Source: Chloroflexota bacterium (GTDB lineage: Bacteria > Chloroflexota > Dormibacteria > Dormibacterales > Dormibacteraceae). From it: a stretch of 38,527 bases of DNA. The translations under genes were made by a program, and so were the position numbers. Of the stretch, positions 24,544-32,111 are shown piece after piece. The notes under the pieces were generated by a model. That model worked only from the letters and a program-made list of their open reading frames with translations. It ran no database searches and was not told where the DNA came from. Within the stretch, counting starts at the first letter, position 1, and each line of letters opens with the position of its first letter. Location: the NCBI GenBank assembly GCA_005883575.1, contig VBFH01000068.1, positions 1-38,527 on the forward strand, in the 5' to 3' direction.

Positions 24544-25298
24544 ACCGAGACGTTACCGGCCAGGCTGGTGGCCCAACGGTTCCACACCTCCAGCCACCCC
24601 GGGAGGTAGGTGCTCTGGCCGGTGTACGCGATGAGCAAAGCAAGCACACCGATGGTGAGAAACATGACCGCGGCAACAGCATCGGTCCACGGTAACGACC
24701 ATCCCCGAAGCCGGATGCGACGCGTTCGTAATGCGAAGCCACGTGAGACGGGGTGCATACGATCCCAAACCAGCACCGTGACGAGGAGCGGGAAGACCAT
24801 GCCGAATATGTAGGCGAGGCCAAGCCCCAGGGCGCCGGTCACAGATGAGGCAAGGGCAGATAGGGCTACGACTCCGGCGAGCACCGGCGCACAGCACGAG
24901 CTGGCGACGCCCGCGGTCAGGCCGAGGGCGAATATGCCGCCCGGCGTCGATCCGGAAACGCGAAGCCTCAGCATCGGGAACGGCAGCGACCAGGGCCGGC
25001 CCGAGAGCACCTGGAGCGCAAGAAGCACCAGGAACAATCCGACGACGAAGAAGATGACGCGGTGCTGCGCGGCAAGCAGCTGCCCGAGAAGTCCGACGCC
25101 GAGCACGATCGGCAGCATCACCGAAGCAATGCCGGCCGCGAAGATCGCCGCCATCGCGGGCAGCCGCAGGCGCCCGCGTTCGAGAGCTGCACCGACGAAT
25201 GTCGGCAACAGCGATACGACACAACAGGGTGCGAACAGGGCCAGCACGCCGCCGAGGAAGGCGGCAACGAGCGAGCTCGAGTAGACGAGCGCGTTCAT
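24372..25298 (-). CDS. CcdA/DsbD-like thiol transporter (1)
   Basis: A 308-residue protein with six to eight membrane helices. Paired-cysteine motifs sit in the first and fourth helices: LFAPCCVVSLLP and VASSCCAPVLAGV. CcdA/DsbD proteins carry electrons from cytoplasmic thioredoxin across the membrane to extracytoplasmic thioredoxin-like proteins. Here the motifs are CC doublets rather than a single Cys each. The ATG at 25298 overlaps the stop of the glutaredoxin-like gene by 4 bp, placing it in the leftward operon headed by the redoxin at 26203. Its natural partner is probably that redoxin. Confidence 0.85.
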   Translation of the reverse strand: MNALVYSSSLVAAFLGGVLALFAPCCVVSLLPTFVGAALERGRLRLPAMAAIFAAGIASVMLPIVLGVGLLGQLLAAQHRVIFFVVGLFLVLLALQVLSGRPWSLPFPMLRLRVSGSTPGGIFALGLTAGVASSCCAPVLAGVVALSALASSVTGALGLGLAYIFGMVFPLLVTVLVWDRMHPVSRGFALRTRRIRLRGWSLPWTDAVAAVMFLTIGVLALLIAYTGQSTYLPGWLEVWNRWATSLAGNVSVWLGSLPTAIQAIALGLLALVVITALYRSWKLGPASDRRRTGGAESAQSEVEVEVSR

Positions 25299-25546
25299 GA
25301 GACTCTAGCCAGACGGCGCCGGACCCCACCCTCAGAGATCCGGCCGTAGCCGAGCAGCTGATCACCGGCGTAGAGGGCGGGCGGAAACGGGACCCCGTCG
25401 CGACGAACGACATCGGCCTCCGGGCTATCCCAGGCGAGCTCATGGATCTCAAACTTGAGTTCAGTTGCCAGGCGCTGCGCGACGCTCCGCGCGTGTCCGC
25501 AAAGATGGCAGTCGACCGCGGTGACCAGGGTTAGGCGCGAGGTCAT
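25295..25546 (-). CDS. Glutaredoxin-like CxxC protein
   Basis: Eighty-three residues with the redox motif CHLC at positions 13-16 (LTLVTAVDCHLCGHA), an EIHELAWDSPEAD strand-turn, the cis-proline segment GVPFPPALYAGDQLLGYGR and a helical end. This is the compact DUF836/glutaredoxin type, acting on disulfides in the cytoplasm. It lies 6 bp after the redoxin and overlaps the CcdA-like gene by 4 bp, so the three are surely co-transcribed. It may feed electrons to the CcdA-like protein. Confidence 0.88.
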   Translation of the reverse strand: MTSRLTLVTAVDCHLCGHARSVAQRLATELKFEIHELAWDSPEADVVRRDGVPFPPALYAGDQLLGYGRISEGGVRRRLARVS

Positions 25547-25552
25547 CGAGGA

Positions 25553-26203
25553 TCAGGCCCTGACAGCTGCTACGACCTGGTCGACGGGGACATGCATGGA
25601 ATCCGGGGCCAACTGCTTCCAGGTCACACGCCCGGAGCCGTCGACCACGAAGATCGAATGGCCGTCGACCGCCCCCATGTCCATGCCGCTTGGCAGGCGG
25701 AACACCCCGAACCCGGAGCCAAGCACGTGATTCCGGTCCTCAAGGATAGGAAATCCGAGGTGGAGCTGAGCCGCAAGGGAGGCCGACGTGGCAGCCGGAT
25801 CGGTGCTCACGCCCACCACTTGACCGCCGGCAGCCTTGATTGCATCCAACTGTCCCTGCAGCTCCACGAGCTGCTGTTGACAGGCCCCTCAAGCGCCACC
25901 TTCATAGAAGTAGACGACCAACTTGGAGCCGCGGAAATCGGTCAGAGACACCGTGCGCCCATCGCTGGACGGAACAGAGTCGGTGGGCACGGGCGAACCC
26001 ACTGCCAGGCCACCGCTAGCGCCACCACCACCGCCGGAGCCTGCATGCCCGAGTTGCGTGACGGCGACAAACGCTGCAACGAGAACCACGACGCCGCCAG
26101 CAATTGCGTACGGCCACCACTTGCCTGAGGTGGAGCGGACTGGGGATCGCTTGGGCTTCGACTTCGTCCGGCCAGACGAAGGGACGCCGCGTTTCTCGCT
26201 CAT
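25553..26203 (-). CDS. Membrane-anchored thioredoxin-fold redoxin, candidate selenoprotein (U-x-x-C)
   Basis: Two abutting frames, 26203-25889 and 25867-25553, are in the same reading frame and are separated only by a TGA at 25889-25891. Read through, they form one 216-residue protein: a basic N-terminus, one membrane helix (YAIAGGVVVLVAAFVAV), a linker, the redoxin start GSPVPTDSVPSSDGRTVSL, SKLVVYFYEGGA-[UGA]-GACQQQLVELQG, VVGVSTDPAATSASLAAQL, FPILEDRNHVLGSGFGVFRL, HSIFVVDGSGRVTWKQL. This is the AhpC/TSA-redoxin fold. UGA occupies the first position of the expected CxxC at residue 105, and Cys108 is retained. A SECIS-like hairpin follows. A plain Cys-to-stop mutation is the alternative. It heads the leftward thiol/copper operon under operator 2. 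Confidence 0.75.
25850..25883 (-). promoter_or_regulatory. SECIS-like hairpin downstream of the UGA
   Basis: Counting from the base after UGA, positions 15-21 (GCAGCUC) pair perfectly with 25-31 (GAGCUGC) around a GUG loop, and 6-10 (CUGUC) pair with 35-39 (GACAG) below an internal loop. The loop is 21 nt from UGA and begins with G. This fits the published bacterial SECIS consensus as I recall it: loop 16-37 nt away, small, with an early G. Confidence 0.65.
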
Positions 26204-26213
26204 CGTGCCAGTC

Positions 26214-26231
26214 TACTAGCCGCTCGTAGTA
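26214..26231. promoter_or_regulatory. BlaI-type operator 2 (TACTA-N8-TAGTA)
   Basis: An exact dyad in the 28-bp gap between the CcdA-like gene ending at 26232 and the redoxin start at 26203, where the leftward redoxin-glutaredoxin-CcdA-CopCD operon needs its promoter. Confidence 0.75.
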
Positions 26232-26957
26232 TCAGATTGGAGGCCAGTGGGCGTTCGCGTACCAGGCTAAGACCGGTGAGATCAAGGGCAGCCATCGATC
26301 GCTGACGAGCAAAACTCCCATCACAACCAGCAGAGCGCCCGACACGGGCTGGAGGGCCGCCGTGATGCGGCCGGCGGACCGCAACCAAAGCTGGACCCGA
26401 GCCACAGAGAGACCCAAGGCAAGAAAGGGCAAACCGAGGCCGAGGCTGTACGCCGTCAGCAGCAGCACACCCTGGCTCAAGCTCGCTGTTGTTCCGGCGA
26501 GGGTCAACACTGCACCCAAGACAGGTCCGATGCACGGGGTCCATGTGACCGCGAAAGCCGCCCCCAGAAGAGGCGCGGTCCCCAGCTTGCCTCCGGCCAT
26601 TCGCCGGCTCCAGTCGCCACCTCGACTGAGGAATCCGACACGGCCTTCAAGAAGCAGGAAGGCACCCATCACCGCAATGAAGACTCCGGCTACGCGCGCG
26701 ACCGGCACCCGGTTGTCGAGGAGCAACGCGCCAAGCTCAGACGCCGTTGCTCCCAGCGCGACGAATACCGCCGTGAAGCCGAGTACGAAAAGCGCTGCAG
26801 CCGCGATCGTGCGATTTCGGCGAGCTGGCTCGTCGCCGCCGAGCCCAGTCAGGTAGCCGAGGTATCCGGGCAGCAGCGGAAGACAGCATGGCGATGTGAT
26901 CGAGATGAGCCCAGCGACGAACGCGATCACAAGGCCCGGTTCGCCCACTCGGGGCAT
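26232..26957 (-). CDS. ccdA: CcdA-type cytochrome c biogenesis protein (2)
   Basis: Six membrane helices with the canonical single-cysteine-per-helix motifs of CcdA: ITSPCCLPLLPGYLGYLTGL in helix 1 and VTWTPCIGPVLGAVL in helix 4. CcdA transfers reducing power across the membrane to TlpA/CcmG/ResA-like thioredoxins. Two starts are possible, ATG 26975 (inside operator 3) and ATG 26957. The latter is preferred because the operator then lies wholly upstream. Length of about 241 residues is normal. It is divergent from the SCO-thioredoxin fusion and differs from the other CcdA-like protein, so the island has two. Confidence 0.88.
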   Translation of the reverse strand: MPRVGEPGLVIAFVAGLISITSPCCLPLLPGYLGYLTGLGGDEPARRNRTIAAAALFVLGFTAVFVALGATASELGALLLDNRVPVARVAGVFIAVMGAFLLLEGRVGFLSRGGDWSRRMAGGKLGTAPLLGAAFAVTWTPCIGPVLGAVLTLAGTTASLSQGVLLLTAYSLGLGLPFLALGLSVARVQLWLRSAGRITAALQPVSGALLVVMGVLLVSDRWLPLISPVLAWYANAHWPPI

Positions 26958-26962
26958 CCTAG

Positions 26963-26980
26963 TACTATCGGTCATTAGTA
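26963..26980. promoter_or_regulatory. BlaI-type operator 3 (TACTA-N8-TAGTA)
   Basis: An exact dyad in the divergent promoter region between ccdA (start 26957) and the SCO-thioredoxin fusion (start 26991), so one repressor dimer could block both. Confidence 0.75.
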
Positions 26981-26990
26981 ACGTGGGGGC

Positions 26991-28388
26991 ATGACGAGGC
27001 GCGCTCGGCTCATCCGGCGTGCGGCGCTGGGGGCGGCAATCGTGGTCGCCGCGGCCGTCTTGGGCCACCTCTTACTGACGCCGGTGACTGGAGACGTGCT
27101 CTTGCTGTTGACCGCCAGACAGGCAGACCATGTCGCCGCCACGTCAGTCGATCTGCATTCCGCTCAGGGTTGGATGACACTGGGGTCGATTCCGGCGCGC
27201 GCGGTGCCCAAAGCGCCAGAAACGGCTGAAGCTTTCTTGGCGCGGGTGCCCGTCGGGAGCTACGACCGCGTGCGCTTGGCCGGCGTATCCGTACCAGTGG
27301 CGCTCGTGGTGCAGAAGGACATCCTCAATCCGTTGCTGGTGGGTGTCGACGCTGGGCGACCGTTGCCAGACTCGGCGTACGGCGGGACAGAGGCGGTGAG
27401 CCTCGGGCTCAACGAGCTGTCCGGCCAGCTGAAGGCAATGCTCCCCTTCAGCTTGGTGGACCAATTCGGCCGCAACTTCACCAATGCCGACATCGCAGGT
27501 CATGACGTCCTGCTGGCTGCCTTTCACAGCAGCTGCCGGGAGACGTGCCCGCTCGTCGCGGGCCTCTTCCTCCAGCTACGCCAGCGGCTTCCGCCGTCGG
27601 TCCTCCTTGTCGAGGTCACGACGGATCCATCGGAGGACACGCCCTCTGTGCTGCGCGATTACGCCGGTCGCATCGGGGCGTCCTGGACCTTTGCCACTGC
27701 CGACCCCCAAACGCTAGCTGCCTTCTGGAAGCCCTTCGACGTCGTGCTGAGCACCAGCGATGTTCACCGCTCAAACCTGGCTTTGATCGACCGTCACGGC
27801 TACATCCGAACGTACTTCCTCGGTGCCCCTGATGTTGGTGGAACGCTGCCGGCTCCGCTGGACACGCAGCTCAGCGCCGCCGGCCGACAGCTCTTGTTGA
27901 CTCATGGCAACGGTTGGGGTGATTCACAGATCCTCGATGCTCTGCAGGCGGTCGGTGGCCTCGCATCGCCGTCCTCATCGGGCGGCGGCCCGGCGCCAGT
28001 GTTCACTCTGGACACGCTCGACGGCACACGCGTCAGCCTTGCCGACTTCCGAGGGCGTCCGGTTCTCATCAACTTCTGGGCGACCTATTGCGCGCCGTGC
28101 CGGCGCGAAATGCCGCTGATCGAACGGACCGCCGCGCAGCATCCCCGTCTTGTTGTCCTGCTCATCGACGAACGCGACAGCCACCAGTCAGCGTCTGCCT
28201 TCGTAAACGAGCTCCAAATCACCTCCGCTGTCCTGTTCGACGGTGACGGGAAGGTAGGCGATGCTTACGGAATCAGCGGTCTGCCGACGACCTTTTTCAT
28301 TCACCCCGAGGGCGGAATCGAGGGACGATACATCGGTGAGACCAACGCCGGAATTCTTGGCCCACACATCAGCGCGATCGGCGCGTAG
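26991..28388 (+). CDS. SCO1/SenC - TlpA-type thioredoxin fusion
   Basis: The ATG at 26991 follows GTGGGGGC. A basic N-terminus and one membrane helix anchor the 465-residue protein outside the membrane. Residues from about 140 to 290 form an SCO domain with the copper motif HSSCRETCP (Cys182, Cys186) and a His in TSDVHRSNLALIDRHG. SCO proteins deliver copper to the CuA site of cytochrome oxidase. From about 325 a TlpA/ResA-like thioredoxin domain follows (VFTLDTLDGTRVSLADFRG, NFWATYCAPCRREMP with Cys367/Cys370, cis-Pro in GLPTTFFI). Having the reductase and the copper chaperone in one chain fits the need to reduce SCO and CuA cysteines before loading. An N-terminal region (about 30-130) is unassigned. 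Confidence 0.88.
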   Translation: MTRRARLIRRAALGAAIVVAAAVLGHLLLTPVTGDVLLLLTARQADHVAATSVDLHSAQGWMTLGSIPARAVPKAPETAEAFLARVPVGSYDRVRLAGVSVPVALVVQKDILNPLLVGVDAGRPLPDSAYGGTEAVSLGLNELSGQLKAMLPFSLVDQFGRNFTNADIAGHDVLLAAFHSSCRETCPLVAGLFLQLRQRLPPSVLLVEVTTDPSEDTPSVLRDYAGRIGASWTFATADPQTLAAFWKPFDVVLSTSDVHRSNLALIDRHGYIRTYFLGAPDVGGTLPAPLDTQLSAAGRQLLLTHGNGWGDSQILDALQAVGGLASPSSSGGGPAPVFTLDTLDGTRVSLADFRGRPVLINFWATYCAPCRREMPLIERTAAQHPRLVVLLIDERDSHQSASAFVNELQITSAVLFDGDGKVGDAYGISGLPTTFFIHPEGGIEGRYIGETNAGILGPHISAIGA

Positions 28389-28818
28389 CCGAAAAGCGCT
28401 CGCTGCCGTCGCTCCCGCGACGCCCGGCGACCGATGGCTGGCGTGGACGCTTCTCGGCGTCGGCCTGCCCTGGCTCGCATACACGCGCCTCTACTTTTTT
28501 CTACACCCTCGCCATCTCACGTTCGACGGCGGCCTGTTCATGTGGTATTTCAACAAGCCCGACCCTTTCTGTGGCGGCACACGCACATTCGCCTGGATGT
28601 GGAGGGGAGACGTCGGTCGGGCAGTTGCGGTCTATCCGCTGGGTCCACTATTGTTCGTGGCGACGGTCGCGCTGGTGGTCTACGGCCTGTATGTGATGGT
28701 CACCCGACGTGCCGTGCAAATCAACCTCTCGCCGGCGATGGTTCGCGGTCTGCTTGTCGTAGGTTTCGTAGCTCTGGGACTGAACTGGATCGCCAAGCTG
28801 GTCTGGCTCGGCATGTGA
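28336..28818 (+). CDS. DUF2752-like membrane protein
   Basis: Three membrane helices and the signature PDPFCGGTRTFAWMWRGDVG followed by RAVAVYPLGPLL, matching DUF2752 (CPxCGxTR...GD...A...NP). It overlaps the end of the SCO-thioredoxin gene; GTG 28336 or TTG 28357 are possible starts, so the two are probably co-translated. The family is small and of unknown function; its single conserved Cys near the membrane could contact metal. It converges with the TlpA-like gene. Confidence 0.75.
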   Translation: MRPTPEFLAHTSARSARSRKALAAVAPATPGDRWLAWTLLGVGLPWLAYTRLYFFLHPRHLTFDGGLFMWYFNKPDPFCGGTRTFAWMWRGDVGRAVAVYPLGPLLFVATVALVVYGLYVMVTRRAVQINLSPAMVRGLLVVGFVALGLNWIAKLVWLGM

Positions 28819-28837
28819 GCGCTCAGGGCCGGGATCG

Positions 28838-29359
28838 CTAGCTGAGAATCGCCGCCATGTAGACCTCCAGCTGCTGAGCATCAACCGGCCCGATGACCCG
28901 GCTTTGGACAGTCCCGTGGCTGTCGACGAAATATGTCTCAGGCGGGGCCGTGACTCCGAAGTCGTGATACGAGCCGTGAATGGCGGGCCCGACCGGATAG
29001 GGGCTCTTGACGTCGGCTTCATAGGCACGCGCTGCACTGTCGGTGTCCTGTATGTCTACCCCCACGAATTGTGCTTTGCCGGAAGCACGCTCCGCCGCCG
29101 CCGCGAGAGCGGGCGCCTCCTGACGGCACGGTACGCACCAGGAGGCCCAGAAGTTGACTACCAGGGGCGTGCCCTTTAACGCTCGAAGGCTGATCAGATC
29201 GCCGTCGAGGGACCTGATCGTGAGGTCGGGGACCTGACTTCCGACAAGCGAGCTGGGTTGCTTCTGCGCTGCATGCAGCAGACCCCACCCGAGGGAGGCG
29301 AAGAGCGTGCCAACTGCGAGACCGCCAACAAGCCAGGTCGCGAGAACTCCACGAGTCAT
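28838..29359 (-). CDS. Membrane-anchored TlpA/ResA-like thioredoxin
   Basis: The ATG at 29359 starts a single N-terminal membrane helix (VLATWLVGGLAVGTLFASLG), then a thioredoxin domain: QVPDLTIRSLDGDLISLRAL, VVNFWASWCVPCRQEAPALA with the CVPC active site, and the cis-Pro segment GVTAPPETYFVDSHG. It faces outward and would be reduced by the CcdA-type proteins, acting on cytochrome c or SCO/CuA thiols. An upstream ATG at 29374 is possible, but 29359 leaves room for the operator at 29378-29395. It is divergent from the BlaI gene. Confidence 0.9.
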   Translation of the reverse strand: MTRGVLATWLVGGLAVGTLFASLGWGLLHAAQKQPSSLVGSQVPDLTIRSLDGDLISLRALKGTPLVVNFWASWCVPCRQEAPALAAAAERASGKAQFVGVDIQDTDSAARAYEADVKSPYPVGPAIHGSYHDFGVTAPPETYFVDSHGTVQSRVIGPVDAQQLEVYMAAILS

Positions 29360-29377
29360 TGAGGGTAAGTGCACTCT

Positions 29378-29395
29378 TACTATCTGGCCCTAGTA
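29378..29395. promoter_or_regulatory. BlaI-type operator 4 (TACTA-N8-TAGTA)
   Basis: An exact dyad, extended to TTACTA / TAGTAA, between the TlpA-like gene and the BlaI-type repressor gene itself. This implies autoregulation. Confidence 0.8.
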
Positions 29396-29426
29396 AGAAT
29401 AGCGGTCGGTAGCGCTATGATCGCCG

Positions 29427-29828
29427 GTGATGACTCGACGGGACGATCAGCTGACACGGGCGATGTCACTGCTGGGTCCACTCGAGGGCAGGTTGATGAA
29501 GCTGATCTGGGACGGCCGCGTCCATGAGCCGTTCATCGTTCGCGACGTGCTTGCGCTGACACCGGAGCTCGCCTACACGACAGTCATGACCACTCTCAAC
29601 CGCCTGGCTGACAAAGGTCTTCTGAGCGTGTCGAAGATGGGCTCTCACCAGCCTCACAAATACCGGGCCAATGGGGGAGTGAAAGACTTCATGGCCGATT
29701 CGGGTCGCGCCCAGGTTGATCGCCTTGTCGAGCTCTACGGAGACGCCGCGCTCGCCGCCTTCGCCGCACGCCTCGACCGGCTGTCGCCGGCCACACGCGA
29801 GGCCCTCAAGAGGCTGCGCTCGCGGTGA
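29427..29828 (+). CDS. BlaI/MecI/CopY-family repressor
   Basis: A 133-residue winged-helix protein: LGPLEGRLMKLIWDGR, FIVRDVLALTPELAYTTVMT (recognition helix region), LNRLADKGLLSVSKMGSHQPHKYRA (wing), then a helical dimerisation tail. GTG 29427 or ATG 29430 starts it; no strong ribosome site is visible. Family members bind dyads with TACTA/TAGTA-type halves and are inactivated by proteolysis (BlaI, MecI) or by copper (CopY). No CopY-type CxC Cys cluster is present at the C-terminus, so direct copper sensing is unlikely, and the downstream protease is the probable trigger. Its own promoter holds operator 4. Confidence 0.92.
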   Translation: MMTRRDDQLTRAMSLLGPLEGRLMKLIWDGRVHEPFIVRDVLALTPELAYTTVMTTLNRLADKGLLSVSKMGSHQPHKYRANGGVKDFMADSGRAQVDRLVELYGDAALAAFAARLDRLSPATREALKRLRSR

Positions 29829-30628
29829 CCGGGCGCCGGCTGGCTCTGCTTGCTGTCCTGGCCGCGGTGCCAATTGCCTGCCTCAGCACGGTTGCCGGTT
29901 GCCAGTCGGGCGGAGCGTGCGGCTGGATTCCCACGCACGGTACGTCTTGGTGGCCCGCAGCCTACGTGCCGCCGCTGCTCGTAGTTTTGGCTTCGGCTTT
30001 GGCCTGCGCCCTCAAGTTCGGACTCGTGGCCTCGAGGACAGAGCGCGAGTTGGCAAGGTTGCCGCGCGTTTCCATCCCGCCAAAACTGGTGCGCACGGCC
30101 AGAGCAGCCGGCCTTGATCGCGTTGAATGTGTCCGAGCCGGATCCCCGGTCGCTTTCTGCGCAGGCATTCTTCGGCACACCGTGTTCATCAGTGAAGCGG
30201 CGGTTGCAGGCCTGGCCGACTCCGAGCTGCTGGCCGTGCTTCACCACGAAGCTGACCACGCGCGGCGCCACGAACCGCTGTGGCGAGCAGCCAGAACCGC
30301 TGCGGCGGAGGTTCTCACCTTCCTTCCCATCGTCGGCTGGTGGTCAGAGCGTCAGATCACGCTGTCTGAGCTGAGTGCAGATGCGGCCGCCGAGCGGATG
30401 GTGGGCCGATCCGCGCTCGCCGGGGCCCTTCTGGTAATGACCGCCCCAGCGATCCCGCTGGCAGCCTTTGTAGGCCACGCCGAGCTGCGTGCTCGTCGAC
30501 TGCTCGGCATGCGAAGCGATGAGCCAAAAGCTCCGCGGGCGGTGTGGGCGGCAAGCTTTGTTTACTCGTGGCTCGCCATCAGCCTGGCTGGATGTCTATT
30601 CGCGGTTGTGGTTTCGCTTACGCATTAG
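29825..30628 (+). CDS. Membrane M56/M48-type metalloprotease (BlaR1-like, no sensor domain)
   Basis: The start GTG overlaps the repressor stop (GTGA). The chain of 267 residues has N-terminal membrane helices, then a zinc-protease core with HEADH at 141-145 (LHHEADHARRHEP) and a third-ligand helix ELSADAAAE, and further membrane segments. BlaR1/MecR1 proteases destroy their partner repressor when a penicillin-binding sensor domain is occupied. Here that sensor domain is missing, so another signal must act. N-terminal cysteines (ACL..GCQSGGACG) face outward or lie in the membrane and could sense copper or thiols; this is a hypothesis. Confidence 0.85.
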   Translation: MTGRRLALLAVLAAVPIACLSTVAGCQSGGACGWIPTHGTSWWPAAYVPPLLVVLASALACALKFGLVASRTERELARLPRVSIPPKLVRTARAAGLDRVECVRAGSPVAFCAGILRHTVFISEAAVAGLADSELLAVLHHEADHARRHEPLWRAARTAAAEVLTFLPIVGWWSERQITLSELSADAAAERMVGRSALAGALLVMTAPAIPLAAFVGHAELRARRLLGMRSDEPKAPRAVWAASFVYSWLAISLAGCLFAVVVSLTH

Positions 30629-30637
30629 GAGCGAAGA

Positions 30638-30850
30638 TCAGGCGCGGGCAATGCCGTAGCCTTTGTCTTCGAAAGCCCTGCGGATCTCGTCTTCGCTGAT
30701 CTTCTTGTCGTCGTAGTCGATTTCCGCGCGCTGTTTGTGAAAGCTCACTTTGAGACTTCGAATGCCCGCCAACTCGTCCTCTAGCCCCTCCAATGTCATC
30801 ACGCATGCCGAGCAATGCATTCCCTTGACGCTGAACACTTGCTTCGCCAT
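30638..30850 (-). CDS. copZ: CopZ-like copper chaperone (HMA domain)
   Basis: A single 70-residue heavy-metal-associated domain with the metal motif GMHCSAC (Cys13, Cys16), a VSFHKQRAEIDYD strand and a C-terminal GYGIARA. Such chaperones carry Cu(I) in the cytoplasm to P-type ATPases. GGAG precedes the ATG at 30850, and the gene lies 12 bp after the cupredoxin-tailed membrane protein, in the same leftward operon. It is divergently arranged from the ATPase it likely serves. Confidence 0.92.
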   Translation of the reverse strand: MAKQVFSVKGMHCSACVMTLEGLEDELAGIRSLKVSFHKQRAEIDYDDKKISEDEIRRAFEDKGYGIARA

Positions 30851-30862
30851 ATCTCAATCTCC

Positions 30863-32035
30863 TCAGGTGAACTCGAAGTAACCGCTGTACATGCCCATCG
30901 AGCAGGTGTAGCGCAGGTTTCCGTTAGCGGCGCTTGCCGGAATATTGATGGCGGTCTGACCCGTCTCGGGTAGGGTGCGTTGGTAGCCAATCGAGGGGAT
31001 CACAAAGCCCCGAGTGCAACCGGTGGTGCCGTTGCTCACGACTGTCAGGCTGACCGGCTTGCCGGCTGGAGCCTTGATCAGGTCAGGGGAGTAGCCAGTG
31101 TTGTAGACCTGGATCGTGATCGCTCCGTTTGCGTCCGGCTGAGCTGCGACCTCTGGCGAACCGCCGCTAGCCTGGGCCAGTGACACGGAAGCCGCGTTGA
31201 GCAGATTGGAAAAGGAGTAAGGCGAGCCCATCAGGTTCAGTCCACCTTCGATCGAGACGAGGCCGAGAATCAGGACGACTGCCCCCGCCAGTTGCAGAAA
31301 TCGCGTGTGCAGCACCTCTCCCAGGCGTGTGGCCACGTAGGCCAGGCCGAAGAAGACCGGAGTGGTGCCGAGGGTGAAAGCAAACATGATCGCCGCCCCG
31401 AGAAGCGGTGACCCGGTTCCGACGGCGAGCACCATCATCGCCTGGGTTACACCACAGGGAATGAAAATCGTCAGCGTGCCCAGGAACAACGGGGTAGCGA
31501 CCGTGCTTGCATTGTTCTTCGCGTAGCGGCGGATGAAGCGGGTTACGAATCGGGGCGGCTCGATCACGAAGTAGCGAAAGATCGGATGCAGGTTGAACAA
31601 CCTTGCCGCGGTCCCGAGCATGAAGATGCCAATTCCAATTTGAAGCGCCGCTCGGCTGTACGGACTGAGCTGGAGGACAGAGCCGATCCAGCCCAAGAAG
31701 ATGCCCAGGACCGTGTATGCGACTAGCTTGGCGGCCAAGAAAAGGGCGATTGGGGTGGCCGCATTGCGCCGCTTGGGTTTCTCCGGTTGTGCCAGAGTCG
31801 CCAGCGCCGCGAGCTCTCTGCGTCGCTGCTCCTTGGTCAACCGGCGGTTCGAGCGCTTCTTGCGCTGCGCGACCACGTGTCTGATCGCGAGCTGGGCTGT
31901 CACATCGGTCTCGGCTTGGCGAGCGACCGAGGTGGCGAGCAGGCCGGCCTGTACTGCCAGGCAGCTGAGCCCACCGGTGGTTACGCCGGTGATGAAGGCG
32001 AGGCCCAGAAGGTTGGTGGAGGCATCGAAGCTCAC
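30863..32035 (-). CDS. TauE/SafE-type membrane protein with C-terminal cupredoxin
   Basis: The N-terminal 290 residues hold six or more helices with Cys-containing motifs TTGGLSCLAVQAGL and TIFIPCGVTQAMMVL, typical of the SafE/DsbD_2-type family found beside copper genes. A basic cytoplasmic loop (KKRSNRRLTKEQRRREL) separates the first helix. The last 90 residues are a cupredoxin-like domain: ITIQVYNTGYSPDLIKAPAG, TTGCTRGFVIPSIG, LRYTCSMGMYSGYFEF, with Cys and Met as likely copper ligands. It probably handles Cu outside the membrane. It heads a leftward operon with copZ, under operator 5. Confidence 0.85.
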   Translation of the reverse strand: MSFDASTNLLGLAFITGVTTGGLSCLAVQAGLLATSVARQAETDVTAQLAIRHVVAQRKKRSNRRLTKEQRRRELAALATLAQPEKPKRRNAATPIALFLAAKLVAYTVLGIFLGWIGSVLQLSPYSRAALQIGIGIFMLGTAARLFNLHPIFRYFVIEPPRFVTRFIRRYAKNNASTVATPLFLGTLTIFIPCGVTQAMMVLAVGTGSPLLGAAIMFAFTLGTTPVFFGLAYVATRLGEVLHTRFLQLAGAVVLILGLVSIEGGLNLMGSPYSFSNLLNAASVSLAQASGGSPEVAAQPDANGAITIQVYNTGYSPDLIKAPAGKPVSLTVVSNGTTGCTRGFVIPSIGYQRTLPETGQTAINIPASAANGNLRYTCSMGMYSGYFEFT

Positions 32036-32093
32036 CGGATCGAAATCCCATTTGGCGGAAACTGATCGACCCGAGCGGCCACGGCGACGAGTC

Positions 32094-32111
32094 TACTACC
32101 TGGACATAGGA
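32094..32111. promoter_or_regulatory. BlaI-type operator 5 (TACTA-N8-TAGGA)
   Basis: One mismatch in the right half-site. It lies 59 bp before the start of the leftward cupredoxin-tailed gene and 26 bp from operator 6. Confidence 0.55.
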
